From: Flammeovirgaceae bacterium BBD 1991-12
Lineage (GTDB): Bacteria > Bacteroidota > Bacteroidia > Cytophagales > Cyclobacteriaceae
DNA length: 64,000 bases
Direction of reading: 5' to 3'
NCBI GenBank assembly: GCA_001657315.1
Contig: LYSV01000006.1
Coordinates: 28,668 to 92,667, forward strand
In this document: one piece after another, positions 35,401-46,800 of the stretch
Layout: every line of letters starts with the position of its first letter
Position numbering within the stretch: position 1 is the stretch's first letter
Notes under the pieces: model-generated
What the model was told of the DNA's origin: nothing
The model's input: only the letters and a program-made list of their open reading frames with translations
Databases searched by the model: none
Made by a program: the position numbers and the translations under genes

Positions 35401-35574
35401 CTGGCCGGTACACGGGAGTCCGTTGTGCGGGCGTGGCCCACAACCATTGAAGCCATGTCAGACCAGATCTGCCCCAGGCTGGATAGAAATTTTTCCAGGG
35501 AAGAATGGACCCTGTTCGTAAGCGAGGATATCAATTATGAGAAAACCTGTCAGAACAATCCCGGAGATGAATAG
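32422..35574 (+). CDS. nSTAND1 NTPase with transmembrane segment, coiled coil and WD40 propeller
   Basis: 1050 residues. The typical nSTAND1 entry is NPFPGLRPFKINESHLFFGRE, with Walker A GPSGSGKS at 55-62 and Walker B YLILVDQFEELFR at about 152-164, then the winged-helix region (IDISHESLMRIWVRL). One hydrophobic segment (about 501-525, ITALVMGSLCIVALGFLVFAF) is followed by about 140 residues of Ala/Glu/Arg coiled coil and then WD40 repeats to the end (ASSPSGNHVYSAGTLGKIL; GHTSEIDEIEFSTDGRFIAT with KDKTVKLWN; FSPDNNQILAGTRESVVRAW). With the NTPase in the cytoplasm, the coiled coil and propeller may sit in the periplasm. STAND proteins are nucleotide-switch sensors; here the effector would be the TIR-like neighbour. 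Confidence 0.9.
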   Translation: MSVVTTHSDISVASNPFPGLRPFKINESHLFFGREGQSDEVLIKLSKSRFVGVIGPSGSGKSSFVYCGVLPILYGGFLTDTSPNWEVVVTRPGAGPIDNMAQSLLEKDVSYLASDADEQKIKRTIITTLLRSSSLGLVEAVMQSRRSEDKNYLILVDQFEELFRFKNSTNAGSVNETLAFVNLLMEAVNYADVPIYVGITMRSDFIGDCAQFPELTKKLNDSHYLIPQMTREQKRRAIEGPVAVGGGRITQRLTQQLLNDLGDNPDQLPILQHALMRTWSYWTRQQDLGGEELDIKHYEAIGTMSEALSLHANEAFEELDDDQKKICESLFKAITEKRGENFGIRRPTQLGEVAAIASVSEDEVIGVIDLFREPSRSLLTPAHNVNLDSNSMIDISHESLMRIWVRLKNWVDDEADAVQMYMRLSEAAAMYQVGKAGLWRPPDLQLALNWEAKHKPTLIWGQRYHPAFERTMVFLEYSRKEFETEQRIKELQAKRRLRIARITALVMGSLCIVALGFLVFAFIQKTEADRQANIAEERRVEAEAQRDRATENENLAKKNERQALANFERATVAEQLAEEKRQEAEDALDIANEQRARAERGEDLAKQQTDIAVKEKERADENAREARENEKRAVAEKERADKLRFQAIAKAMAVKSTQFRKAQGEEQVVLKGLLAQQAYNYNTRYEGNKYDNDVYYGLYEALRDLEDPMAKSLGGHEKSIRALASSPSGNHVYSAGTLGKILRWSVKGAERVADTLAPARGETYLFRSLAISTDDNILVAGGNLPVDKEGKSFVEIYELGGEVSSRQLNGFDKQVWKLVFQPGLSVFYALDNDGLSVKRADLNTVTEVISSETRLNDIAISADGKWLVGVSRNGEVLLFDTDNGYNPNVIHKHNKSLQAVGLSADNFIAIGDIDGLIKVFRLFDNDNVNELIGHTSEIDEIEFSTDGRFIATASKDKTVKLWNRSDVNTQPINLKDHPTWVWTIAFSPDNNQILAGTRESVVRAWPTTIEAMSDQICPRLDRNFSREEWTLFVSEDINYEKTCQNNPGDE

Positions 35575-36619
35575 GAATGCACTGTTGATCCTGTTTATGA
35601 GTTTTGGCATTTCGGTTTCTGTATATGCCCAGAATACCTGTACACAATCACTCAGAAGTGCCAGAACAGCCTATGATGAAGGACAGTTGCAAAGAATACC
35701 TTCACTATTACAAAGCTGCTTTGAATCACGAACGGGATTCACGGATGAAGAAAAAACGGAAGCCTACCGTCTGCTGATCCTGGCCCACATTTTCATGGAC
35801 GAGCCGGACGAGGCCGATGCCACTATGCTGGCCCTGCTTCGGTTCAATCCTCAATTTCAGATCAATGAAAGTGCAGACCCTGCCGAACTGATCAACCTGT
35901 ACGGAACCTTCAGAACAAGACCGATATTCCTGTACGGTGCCAAATTCGATTTTAACTACTCGATAGTGGATGTGCTGGACTTTTACGGTCTGCATGATCT
36001 GAATTCCACCCAGGGAGACTATGAATCCAATGTCAGTTTTGGTGGGGCGGCTGTAGTTGAAAAAGAGCTGACGGATAAATTCTCGGCACGCGCAGAGCCA
36101 TCTTTCGTTACGAACAGGTTCACCTACACCAACTTTTTTCTGAGCGAGACAGATGGTAGCAATATTGCCGAACCCGAGGCTGTTGAACGTCAGTCATGGC
36201 TGGCCCTCAAGCTCAGCGGGCAGTACAAACTGCTGGAGAATCCTTTCAACCCCACGGTGATAGCAGGGGTTTCCGCTCAATATCTGCTACTTTCCGATCT
36301 GGACGCCAGCACGCTTATTTCAGGCGGAGAGCCGGCACAGGGGCCTACCATAGATCTCACTGGTGGTGACAAGGACATGCGCAATGCATTACGGTATACC
36401 GTTCATGCCGGCATTGGAATAAAACGGAAAATCGGGAAAAACTACATCATTGCCGACCTCACCTACCACTTCGGACTCAATAATATCACTCAGTCAAATT
36501 ATGACAACGAGCTATCGTGGCGTTACGGGCTGGCACTTAACGACATTCGCGTTCATACCCTTACATTTTCGATCGGGGTCCTGTTGCCCAAGTACAATCC
36601 AAAAAAACTGACCCGATGA
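35537..36619 (+). CDS. Secreted TPR-like plus outer-membrane beta-barrel protein
   Basis: 360 residues from ATG 35537 (GAGG eight bases upstream); an alternative ATG at 35567 gives a cleaner signal peptide, MNRNALLILFMSFGISVSVYA. After it comes a short helical region with TPR character (CTQSLRSARTAYDEGQLQRI, EAYRLLILAHIFMDEPDEAD), then antiparallel amphipathic strands of an outer-membrane barrel (FLYGAKFDFNYSIVD, LKLSGQYKLLENPFNPTVIAG, IIADLTYHFGLNN, LTFSIGVLLPKYN). It resembles PorT-like/OMP_b-brl families. It overlaps the STAND gene and, by ATGA, the lipoprotein gene, so it should be made together with them. Confidence 0.72.
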   Translation: MRKPVRTIPEMNRNALLILFMSFGISVSVYAQNTCTQSLRSARTAYDEGQLQRIPSLLQSCFESRTGFTDEEKTEAYRLLILAHIFMDEPDEADATMLALLRFNPQFQINESADPAELINLYGTFRTRPIFLYGAKFDFNYSIVDVLDFYGLHDLNSTQGDYESNVSFGGAAVVEKELTDKFSARAEPSFVTNRFTYTNFFLSETDGSNIAEPEAVERQSWLALKLSGQYKLLENPFNPTVIAGVSAQYLLLSDLDASTLISGGEPAQGPTIDLTGGDKDMRNALRYTVHAGIGIKRKIGKNYIIADLTYHFGLNNITQSNYDNELSWRYGLALNDIRVHTLTFSIGVLLPKYNPKKLTR

Positions 36620-37830
36620 TGCACAAAGCTGCGATCATATTGATATTGACCTGTGCCCTGCTTTCGTGCAATACCGAACAGGATGCAGAACCCGGATCAT
36701 CCGATACATTCATTAAGCTCTTCGGAGGGGCAAACCTGGATGAACCCCAAAAAATATTATTGACATCAGACGGCGGCTATCTCATACTCGCCACTACCGA
36801 GATTGACTCAGTGGAAAGTGTATTCTTCAAAATAAAGCTGATCAAAACAGACAAATTCGGTGATCAGGAGTGGCAACGGACCTATCCGGAGGCCGGAGAG
36901 TTGAGCTACAAGGGAAGATCAGTGATCCCGTATAATGACGGTTACTTGGTAATAGGGGATCGTATAAACCCTGAAAATGAGGATTCTGACGTAGAGGAGG
37001 AAACTTCATTGCTGGTTTTGGCCATCAACCCCATGGGCGAACAGACTGGAAATACCGCAAACATCACACTCCCTGGAGGATCACTGGAAGGTCATGGTAT
37101 TGTACGGACCACTTCAGGGGAACTGGCCGTAGTAGGCAGAATGGACAGTGACACGACCAGTAACAATATTTTCATTTCAAGGCTTGACGCTACGGATCTT
37201 GCCGTTCTGGACGACTGTGGAGCTCAATATGCAGCCAACAATGTTCAGCTTGTAAAATCTTTTTTTGAAAGAGATGATGGAAGTCTGGCTTTTGCGGGAA
37301 GTATAGGAAATGGCAGCAACGGACAGGTTTTTGTTTTGCCGGATTGCCAGGCATCCGTACTGGCAGGTCCTAATCTGGTGCCCGGGGCCACGGTCAACTA
37401 TACCACCAACCAAATGACGGGCACCCGGTCAGGTTTTGCCGTGGTGGGGACTACCAACCAGAACAACAACCTGGACATGTTCTTCGCCCGGCTGACATCC
37501 CTGGGCGTGCAGACCTCACTGATCATATTTGATGATCTTGGCGCAGCAGATGATGAGGGCCTGGCCATCACCTCTACTGCAGACGGAGGTTTTGTTATAG
37601 GAGGTCTAACAGAGGTCAACACCAGCAACGAGGCCGATCTCATCATCAGGAAGCTGGATTTTACCGGTCAGGTGCAATGGACCCGTATTTATGGCGACCT
37701 GAACGAAGAAGAGGTACGTTTTATAGCGCAAACGCCCGATGGCGGATATGCTGTGCTGGGCAAAATCGAGTTTGGTGGTATTGATAATATTATACTGCTT
37801 AAAACGGATCCACAGGGCAACATTAACTGA
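36616..37830 (+). CDS. Lipoprotein with beta-propeller-like DGGY repeats
   Basis: 404 residues. Lipoprotein signal MMHKAAIILILTCALLSC with acylated Cys18. The body repeats the pattern [ST]xDGG[YF]xxxGxT...IxLIKxDxxGxxxWxxxYG at least four times (LTSDGGYLILATTEIDS, TADGGFVIGGLTEVN, GQVQWTRIYG, TPDGGYAVLGKIEFG), as in many Bacteroidota surface proteins with propeller-like repeats. The start overlaps the beta-barrel gene. Lying between an outer-membrane barrel and a giant secreted protein, it may be a surface or periplasmic partner of either (inference). Confidence 0.75.
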   Translation: MMHKAAIILILTCALLSCNTEQDAEPGSSDTFIKLFGGANLDEPQKILLTSDGGYLILATTEIDSVESVFFKIKLIKTDKFGDQEWQRTYPEAGELSYKGRSVIPYNDGYLVIGDRINPENEDSDVEEETSLLVLAINPMGEQTGNTANITLPGGSLEGHGIVRTTSGELAVVGRMDSDTTSNNIFISRLDATDLAVLDDCGAQYAANNVQLVKSFFERDDGSLAFAGSIGNGSNGQVFVLPDCQASVLAGPNLVPGATVNYTTNQMTGTRSGFAVVGTTNQNNNLDMFFARLTSLGVQTSLIIFDDLGAADDEGLAITSTADGGFVIGGLTEVNTSNEADLIIRKLDFTGQVQWTRIYGDLNEEEVRFIAQTPDGGYAVLGKIEFGGIDNIILLKTDPQGNIN

Positions 37831-37858
37831 AATTACCAAAAAGTATAAAACCTATTGT

Positions 37859-40800
37859 ATGAACAAATGTTCGTTGGCTTTTTTGGATAGTAACACAAGA
37901 AAACTCTGGTGTAGCGCCATAATGCTGCTCTTCCTTATAAACTACAAGGTTACCGCTCAGATCGCCACCTATTCTTTCACAGGCGCAGCTGGCGATGAAG
38001 CGACATTTGCTGCAGATGCACAGCCATCCAACGGCTCCATCAGTGATATGAGTCGTGGCGGAGGCTTAACAGAATTTGCTTTTGCCGACGGATTCAATGC
38101 CTTTAGATGGCCAACCGGAGGTTCTCCAAATTCAAATGATTATTATGAATTCACCATTACACCGGATTGTGATTTCAGTATCACACTTACCTCACTGGTC
38201 CTGGATGAGAGGTATGATGATATAAATTCAAATGACAGCTACAACTGGGTAGTAAGATCAAGTATAGATGGCTTTGCCTCGGATATTGGAACCCCATTTA
38301 CAGTCAACGCCACTACTGCCGGGGCACCGGGAATTACCACGGGAAATACAATAGATCTGACGGGAGGCACATTTGACAACCTCGCACAAGCTGTCACTTT
38401 CAGGTTGTATGCTTACAGTTTGCAACAAAATGATATGGAATGGGGGATTGATAACGTCATTTTAAACGGATCGATCAATGCGTTGACAGACCTGCATACT
38501 GTCAATTTTGAAATTGATGAATGTGGCTATGAGTCAGTTAATGCTGTTAGGGGCGGTAACAACAGCTACTTCCGACGTTTCAATAAGAACAATGAGGCGA
38601 GTGGTCCCGGCCCTACAGATCACGATTTTAACAATGTCCCCCTGACTAATGTCCAGGGAGATTATTATTGGGCTTTGGAACAGAATAACGGTCAGGTTAT
38701 TTTTCCTCCGGTTGCATCACCTCTTGATGTTACCTCATTGGATAATTTGGTTGTTCGTATACTGATAGGGGCGCCCGGTAGTACCAGTTCATATGATGCT
38801 GTTGATTCATTGGCAGTTCAATACACGTATGATGGCGGTGCTAACTACACTACCATTGGAGCATTTTATGGTACAGGCGCAAGTGCTTTTTATGAAGATA
38901 CGGACCTTGACGGTAGCGCCAATGCACTGCCAGGAAATATATTGGATCAGAATCTTAGGGAGCTTACTTATAATATACCTAAGAGCGGGACCAACCTTAA
39001 CCTGAGAATAATAGCCCGTACCACAGGCAACAACGAGGAAGTTGTGTTTGATAATATCAGGGTACAAGGCGCTACGGATAACACCGCTCCCATTGTTTCA
39101 GCACCAATCAACACTCCCCAGGAGCTGAGGGGTGGTGTGACGTCCACCTCTACAGTACAATCCAATGAATTGAGTGATATCTACCTGGTATTGAATGGTG
39201 TGGCGGCCTCCACACCTGCAGAAATTGCGACAGCCGTAGCAGCTAACAATGCCTTTCACGGAAGAGATGATGCTGCGGCCAACACACCGTATACAGTTAC
39301 TCCGTTAGCTACGCTGAACGATGGTGTCTATGACATTGTAGCGGTTGATCCTGCAGAAAATGTTTCTACCATACTGGCAGGTTGGTTAACAGTAGATAAT
39401 ACCGATCCAGCCATTCCGGCAGCCCTGAATCTTGACAATGCAGACGATACCGGCTCTTCCAATACCGATAATATCACCCAAACCACATCAGGGCTCACCA
39501 TCGACGGAACAGGGGAAAATGGCTCTACCATCACGCTGACCAGTGATGTGGACGGCGCACTGGCAGGATCAGCAGTAGTCTCTGGAGGCAGCTGGTCCTT
39601 CGATATCGCCCTGAGTGACAATGCCGTGCACAGCATAACAGCCATAGCCACTGATGTTGCCGGAAATACCAGCGCCGCCTCTGCCCCTATTGTCATAAGA
39701 ACAGATAATACGGTTTCAGCGCCAGCTTCCCTCAACCTTGACAATACCGATGATACCGGTACTTCCGATACCGATAATATCACACAGACATTAACCGGGC
39801 TTACCATTGATGGGACCGGAGAAGATGGAGCAGTGGTAAGCCTGACCAGCAATGTGGACGGGGCACTGGCCGGGTCTGCCACAGTGTCTGGCGGTACATG
39901 GTCACTAGATATCACACTGAGCGACAACGCTACACATACCATCACAGCCGTTCAGACTGACCTGGCCGGAAATATCAGCACCAGTTCCACAGGGCTGGTG
40001 ATCACTACTGACAATACCGATCCAGCCACTCCGGCAGCCCTCGATCTTGACAACGCCGACGATACCGGATCTTCCAATACCGATAATATCACGCAGACCA
40101 TTTCGGGGCTTACCATTGGCGGAACAGGGGAAGATGGCTCCACCATCGCACTGAACAGTAATGTGGACGGGGCAATCGCAGGATCCGCTACAGTGTCCGG
40201 CGGTACGTGGTCACTTGACATCACTCTCAGTGACAACGCTGTACACAGTATCACCGCAGAAGCTACAGATGTGGCAGGGAATATCAGTAGTACTTCTGCC
40301 ACATTGATCATCACCACTGACAATACCGATCCCACTACTCCGGCTGCCCTCAATCTTGACAATGCCGACGATACAGGTATCTCCAATACCGACAATATCA
40401 CACAGACCACCTCAGGGCTTACCATCGACGGAACAGGGGAAAATGGCTCTACCATTACGCTAACCAGTGATGTGGACGGCGCACTGGCAGGATCCACCAC
40501 CGTATCGGGTGGTACATGGTCCTTTGATATTACCCTGAGCGACAATGCCATGCACAGCATAACAGCCATAGCCACTGATGTTGCCGGAAATACCAGCACC
40601 GCCTCTGCCCCCATTGTCATAAGAACAGATAATACGGTGTCAGCGCCAGCTTCCCTCAATCTTGACAATGCCGATGATACCGGTACTTCCGATACCGATA
40701 ATATCACACAGACATTAACCGGACTTACCATTGATGGGACCGGAGAAGATGGAGCAGTGGTAAGCCTGACCAGCAATGTGGACGGGGCACTGGCCGGGTC

Positions 40801-43800
40801 CGCCACAGTGTCTGGCGGTACATGGTCGCTCGATATCACACTGAGTGACAACACTACGCATACCATCACGGCCGTTCAGACCGATCTGGCCGGAAATACC
40901 AGCACCAGTTCCACAGGGCTGGTGATCACTACTGACAATACCGATCCAGCCACTCCGGCAGCCCTCGACCTTGACAACGCCGACGATACCGGATCTTCCA
41001 ATACCGACAATATCACACAGACTACTTCGGGGCTTACCATTGGCGGAACAGGGGAAGATGGCTCCACTGTCACACTGAACAGTAATGTGGACGGCGCACT
41101 GGCAGGATCCGCTACGGTGTCCGGTGGTACGTGGTCACTTGACGTCAATCTCAGTGACAATGCTGTACACAGTATCACCGCAGAAGCTACAGATGTGGCA
41201 GGGAATATCAGTAGTACTTCAGCCACATTGATCATCACCACTGACAATACCGATCCCACTATTCCCGGCTCTCTCAATCTTGACAATGCCGACGATACAG
41301 GTATCTCCAATACCGACAATATTACACAGACCACCTCAGGGCTTACCATCGACGGGACAGGAGAAAACGGCTCGACCATTACGCTAACCAGTGATGTGGA
41401 CGGTGCACTGGCAGGATCTGCAGTAGTCTCTGGAGGCAGCTGGTTCTTCGATATCACCCTGAGTGACAATGCCGTGCACAGCATAACAGCCATAGCCACT
41501 GATGTTGCAGGAAACACCAGTACCTCCTCGGGCCCGTTGGTGATAATTACCGATAACACTGCGCCCTTTCTTTCTCCAAATGAAATGACCCTTTCCCTAA
41601 ATGGAGGATCCCCGGAAACGGTCATATTCACATTATCCGAAGAACTTGCAGTGATGGAAGCAGGTTCAGTCACCGGATTCAGCTCGAGTACAGGTACAAT
41701 TTCAACAGCCATATACACTGGTAAAGGTACCTCGAACATAATTACCCTTTCCAGTGCGACTAATGGGGACTGGACAGAAGCTACTACAATAAGTTATGCC
41801 AATAGCAATAATGTTGTAGATATTGCAGGTAATGAATTGGGGGCCATTGTTGCACAAAATATAAGTATCTCTGAGGTAAGTTTTGCTGCCGGTGACATAG
41901 CCTTTACGGGATACAACTCAGATGGTCCCGATAATTTTTCTTTTGTTCTGTTGAAGGATGCGGAGATCGGCACGAAAATAAGGTTTACTGACAACGGCTA
42001 TAATGGTCAATCTAATGCTTTAAGAAATTCTGAACGAACCCTCGTATGGGAAGCGACAAGTCGAATTTTTGCAGGAACTGAGATTGTAATTGATAATGAT
42101 GAAACCAATGCCCTTTATACTGTAGAATGCACATGTGTCGAGACAAATGGCCTCAGCCTTTCAAACAATGGTGATCAGGTACTGGCTTACCAGGGCTCTT
42201 CAGCAGACCCCACATTTATTGCAGGTATACATATGGATGGTAACGATATAGATGGAACCACCTCCTGGACAAGAGATAATGATGTTGATAATGATAGAAG
42301 GTCATCATTACCCCCTGGATTGACCAACGGTCTTAATGCCATTGCACTTTCCAGTTCTGAAGTAGACAACGCCCGTCATGACTACAATGTAAACACAGGA
42401 ACCGTAAGTGCATTGCTTAATGAGCTTAACTCAGTTAGTAACTGGGACACTGACGATGATGATGTATTCACACTAAACTCGGGAAACAGATACTTCCTGC
42501 CGCCTGATCTGTCTTCAACATCTCCTTCCAATGGATCTACAGTCAATGCCAATTTAACCACTCTAACGCTAACATTTAATGATAATGTAACAGCCGGAAC
42601 AACTGCCGGAATTGATGACATTCAATTGATCAATGTAACCGATGGTAATGTCCCTGTAGCCTCTTTTAATATCAGTGACACTGAAGTAGATATAGATGGA
42701 AGCGCCACTGTATCTATTGATATAAGCGGTGTAGGTGGATTAACGGACGGCAGGACCTATAAGGTGGATGTGGCTGAATGGATCTTTATCAATGCTGATG
42801 ATAATCACAATGTTGCCATAGACGGCGCTACAGAGTGGTCATTTACCGTAGATGGTGTGGCTCCAACCGTTTCCTCCATCAACAGGGACCCGGCCGTCAC
42901 TACCAACGCCAACTTTGGCACCTCTGCGTCTACCGTATCTTTCATCGTAACCTTCAGCGAGGATATCATACCCGGAACGCTATCAAACACCGATTTTGTG
43001 ACCGCAGGTACTGCCAGCGGCGGTACAGAAACCATAAATCCGACCATAACCGGAAGTGGTGATACCTATACCGTAACCGTGGATAACATCAACCAGTTGG
43101 GTTTACTAACGATCAATTTTACGGGTGCCATTGATGATCTGGTCGGTAACACCGGTAGCGCGAATAGAAATGGAGATCAGTCATTCACTATCATAAATCC
43201 TGAACCAAGCCAGCAGCCTACTGCTTTTAATGCCGTTCCCGGAACTGATAATTTCACTTTAAATACCTCATGGACCCCGGGGGCCGGAGCGCAACTGGCT
43301 GATGGGTATCTACTGTACATAGTGGGGCCAACGGGCAGTTTCCCTGCGGACCCGGCAGATCTAACTGCCCAGGCGGATGATACTGACTTCAGTGATGACG
43401 TTGGAGTGATCAACACTACCACTGCTTCTGAGATTGTTTCGGGGCTTAACTCCGGAACCCAATACAACTTCAGAATATTTCCTTTTACGAATAGCGGCAA
43501 CCAGATTGACTACAAAACCGATGCAACTATTCTTACAGGAAGTGGTACCACCAGCACCGGGCAAGTATCTGCCTTGTCGTTCACTGCCAGCGCTCCAACC
43601 GTGTCATCACTGGTCAACAGCCTGGGGGCCTCATCCAACAATTTTTCCTTCACCATTACAGACGATGGGGCAAGTCCCGGAACAGATAATGCCCCCATGC
43701 TTATCAATCAGGTGGTTATCAACGTGGGTACAGGCAATGACATTGATTGGACGGACGCCATAGCAGGCGTACAACTGAGTGACGGAACCAATGTTTTCAA

Positions 43801-46800
43801 TACGGATGTCAACGGAGGCGACATAACAATTACAGACACACAGATCACATTTTCAAATGTCCCCAATGGAACAGGACAACTCGGGGAGATCCTGGACAAT
43901 GCCAGCAAGACCTACAGCCTCAGTATCTGGTTACGAAACCCGATTGTTGGCGCTGCACTTCAAAATACAATAGACGGATTGAACTTTGTTTTTGAAGTAA
44001 ATGACACTGGTATAGGCTACTCTCCGGGCAGCAGTCAGCTGGCCGGAAGTCAATCTGTTAATTCGGGAGCTACCAACAATGCCGTAAGTGTTGTAGCTAC
44101 CGCTCTGAACTGGGAGGTTCAGCCACCAGCCACTGCCGGAGTACTGGCTCCGTTCACCTCTGCTCCAGTGGTGGAAGCAGTCGATGCCAACGGGAACAGA
44201 GATATTAATTATACCAGTGCAGTAACAGCCCTTACCAACACCGATGGCATAGCCATGAACAACAGCCCTGCTGATCTCGGAAGTACGTTTACCTCGGGGA
44301 TATATACCTTTGATATAACAGCTACAGGATTTAACTATGCAGATGCAGGAAACGGTACATTGACAATTACCAGTGCAGGTCTTACTCCTTCGCCGCCTTC
44401 AAATACGGTAACGGTAAGTTACTCCAACGGCACCACCATTGTTGCCGGCCCCGATCCGGAACCCACTATCATTCCATCTACTCAGACAGCTATTAACAAC
44501 ATTAATGCGTACGCCTTCGATTTTACAATCACCGATGACGCGAGTGCCGTCATTGACGATAATGCAGCTACTACCATCACACAGTTGGTCATCTCTGCAG
44601 CAGGTGGAGCCAATACGTTGACCACTAACTGGTCAGACGTGATTGAAGAGGCTCTGCTATTTGAGCTGGCTACCTTTGCCGGTGTTTCGGTGGATAACAG
44701 TGCCGTCAATGACAACTCTATTACCTTCAGTGTACCCCCCTCATTGGGTCAGATCAACGATAACCAATCCAAAAATTATCGCTTATATATTGCCTTGAAA
44801 AGTCCCGTAACAGGAGGCATGGACGATCTCATAGACAATCTCTTCATTAACTTCCATGTTACTGACTTACAGATCACTACTGCAGCTACCTCCAGCACCA
44901 TGGCTGGATCCCAATCCGTAACTTCCGGAGCTACCAACAACCAGATCCAGGTGATTGCTACTCAGTTGGTTTTTCAGGAGCAGCCCTCCAGCACGTTTGT
45001 CAATGAAACAATGGCTCCGGCAGTAGCGATAGAAACCAATGATGCACAGGGCAATCGTGACCTTGACTATTCCGGCGCTGTCAACATTACCTCCACCGGG
45101 TCGCTCAGTTCAGCCCCCGTGACGGCAAATTTAACGAACGGAGTGGGCACCGCTTCCAACATTGTACACGACGTTATTGCCAGTGGTCTTCAACTTACCG
45201 CCACCGAGGTGGCACCCGTGCTGGCTGTAGCAAACAGCAGTACATTCGATATCCTTGCGGGTATTAACGAATCGGATATTGTCGCTTCAGCATTCACCTA
45301 CGAGGAAAATATCCTTTACGCCAATTTCACCACAAACCCCGTCTCCAATACAGACCCAAAAGTCTTTGAATTTGAAATAAGGGATGGTACCAGCGGAGGC
45401 ACACCTACTGATATTGATAACTCCCCCACCAACGTGACCGGCCTCGAATTCAATGTGACGAATATTGCCTTTCTGTCGGAAATAGGGCTTTTTGACAATA
45501 CCAATACATTGATCGCTACCGGTAGCATCACGGGTAGTACGGTATCATTTGACCTTTCAGGAAGCCCGGTAGTTGTATCGGACAATGGCAGCGTGACCCT
45601 GCATATAAGAACCACTTTCAATACTACTGTAACGGACAATGAACAGATCACATTTACTGTTTCCAACGCTCAAGCCAGTGATGCCGGATCTACGTTTGAA
45701 TCGGCAGACGGCGCTCCTACGGCCGGAGCAGCAGCTACCAGTTCTGTGACTGGTGATGATAACAGAATAGAGGTGGTTGCTGATCAACTTGTATTTAACA
45801 ACATTCCAGGTGCCAGTTTGAATACACCTTTTTTGCCAGTACTACAGGTCAATGCGCGGGATGTTAACAACAATCTTGATCTTGATTTTACAGAAGCCAT
45901 TACTTCCTACTCCAATGCCAGTACCACACCTGGAACACCCCTGGCAACCATAAACAATCCCAGTGGTAATTTTACCGGCGGTATCCTTCAGTTCCCCGCA
46001 GGCTTTCAGTTTACTGAAGCTGGTGACGGAGTGACGATAACTATTGAAACTTCAACATTTGATGGTACTCCAGGGGCCCCTGCTCTTTCCAACGTCTTCG
46101 ATATCACTTCATCGTTTAACTCCAATATTACCCTTTCCTCTACCCAGCCAGCGAGGATAGACTACATTAACTATCTGACCAACAACATTACCGGCGCCAG
46201 TGATGCTTTTGAGCTGGCAAGATTCAGTATCAATGACGGAGGGAATAACGGAGGTACGGATCTGGATGGCGCGAATACCATTTTGAATGATATTACCTTT
46301 GATATCACCAACGCTGACAACATCAACAGAATAGCGATATACGATGGCACTACAGAGATAGCTGAACTACCAGGCAATACCTCGCCGATCACATTTTCAG
46401 GATTAGCGCCGAATTTGGTAGCTCTGGATGATAACTCCAAAGAATTTATCGTTTATGTCACTTTTGATCCTGTAGATGTCATTGACCTTGAAAATCACCA
46501 GATCACCATCACCAATGCGGTTGAAAGTGGTGGCTCTCAGTTTGAATTTGATCAGGCGGGGATCACAGATGGCATGGGCGCTCAGACTCCCCCAGGGGTT
46601 AATATTATAGATGTAATAGCTACCCAATATAGTTTTACACAACAGCCTTCCCCAATCGAAGGAGTAAATATCGATTGGGATGCAGCGCCAGTATATCCGG
46701 AAGTGACAGCAGTAGACACGCAGAATAATATTGACCTGGAAATAAACGAAACCATTTCCGGTACTACCTTTGAGATCACTACCCCAGGTGCCCCGGTCAC

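Noticed and set aside
37739..37858. Forty extra codons before the giant protein's start
   Set aside because: They overlap the lipoprotein gene in another frame, and the ATG at 37859 opens a normal signal peptide.
39328..41739. Three long open frames on the minus strand (205, 305 and 287 codons) opposite the giant gene
   Set aside because: They repeat with the same ~924-base period as the plus-strand ABC repeats and have Ser/Val/Pro-rich text without domain features; they are mirror effects of the repeated coding sequence.
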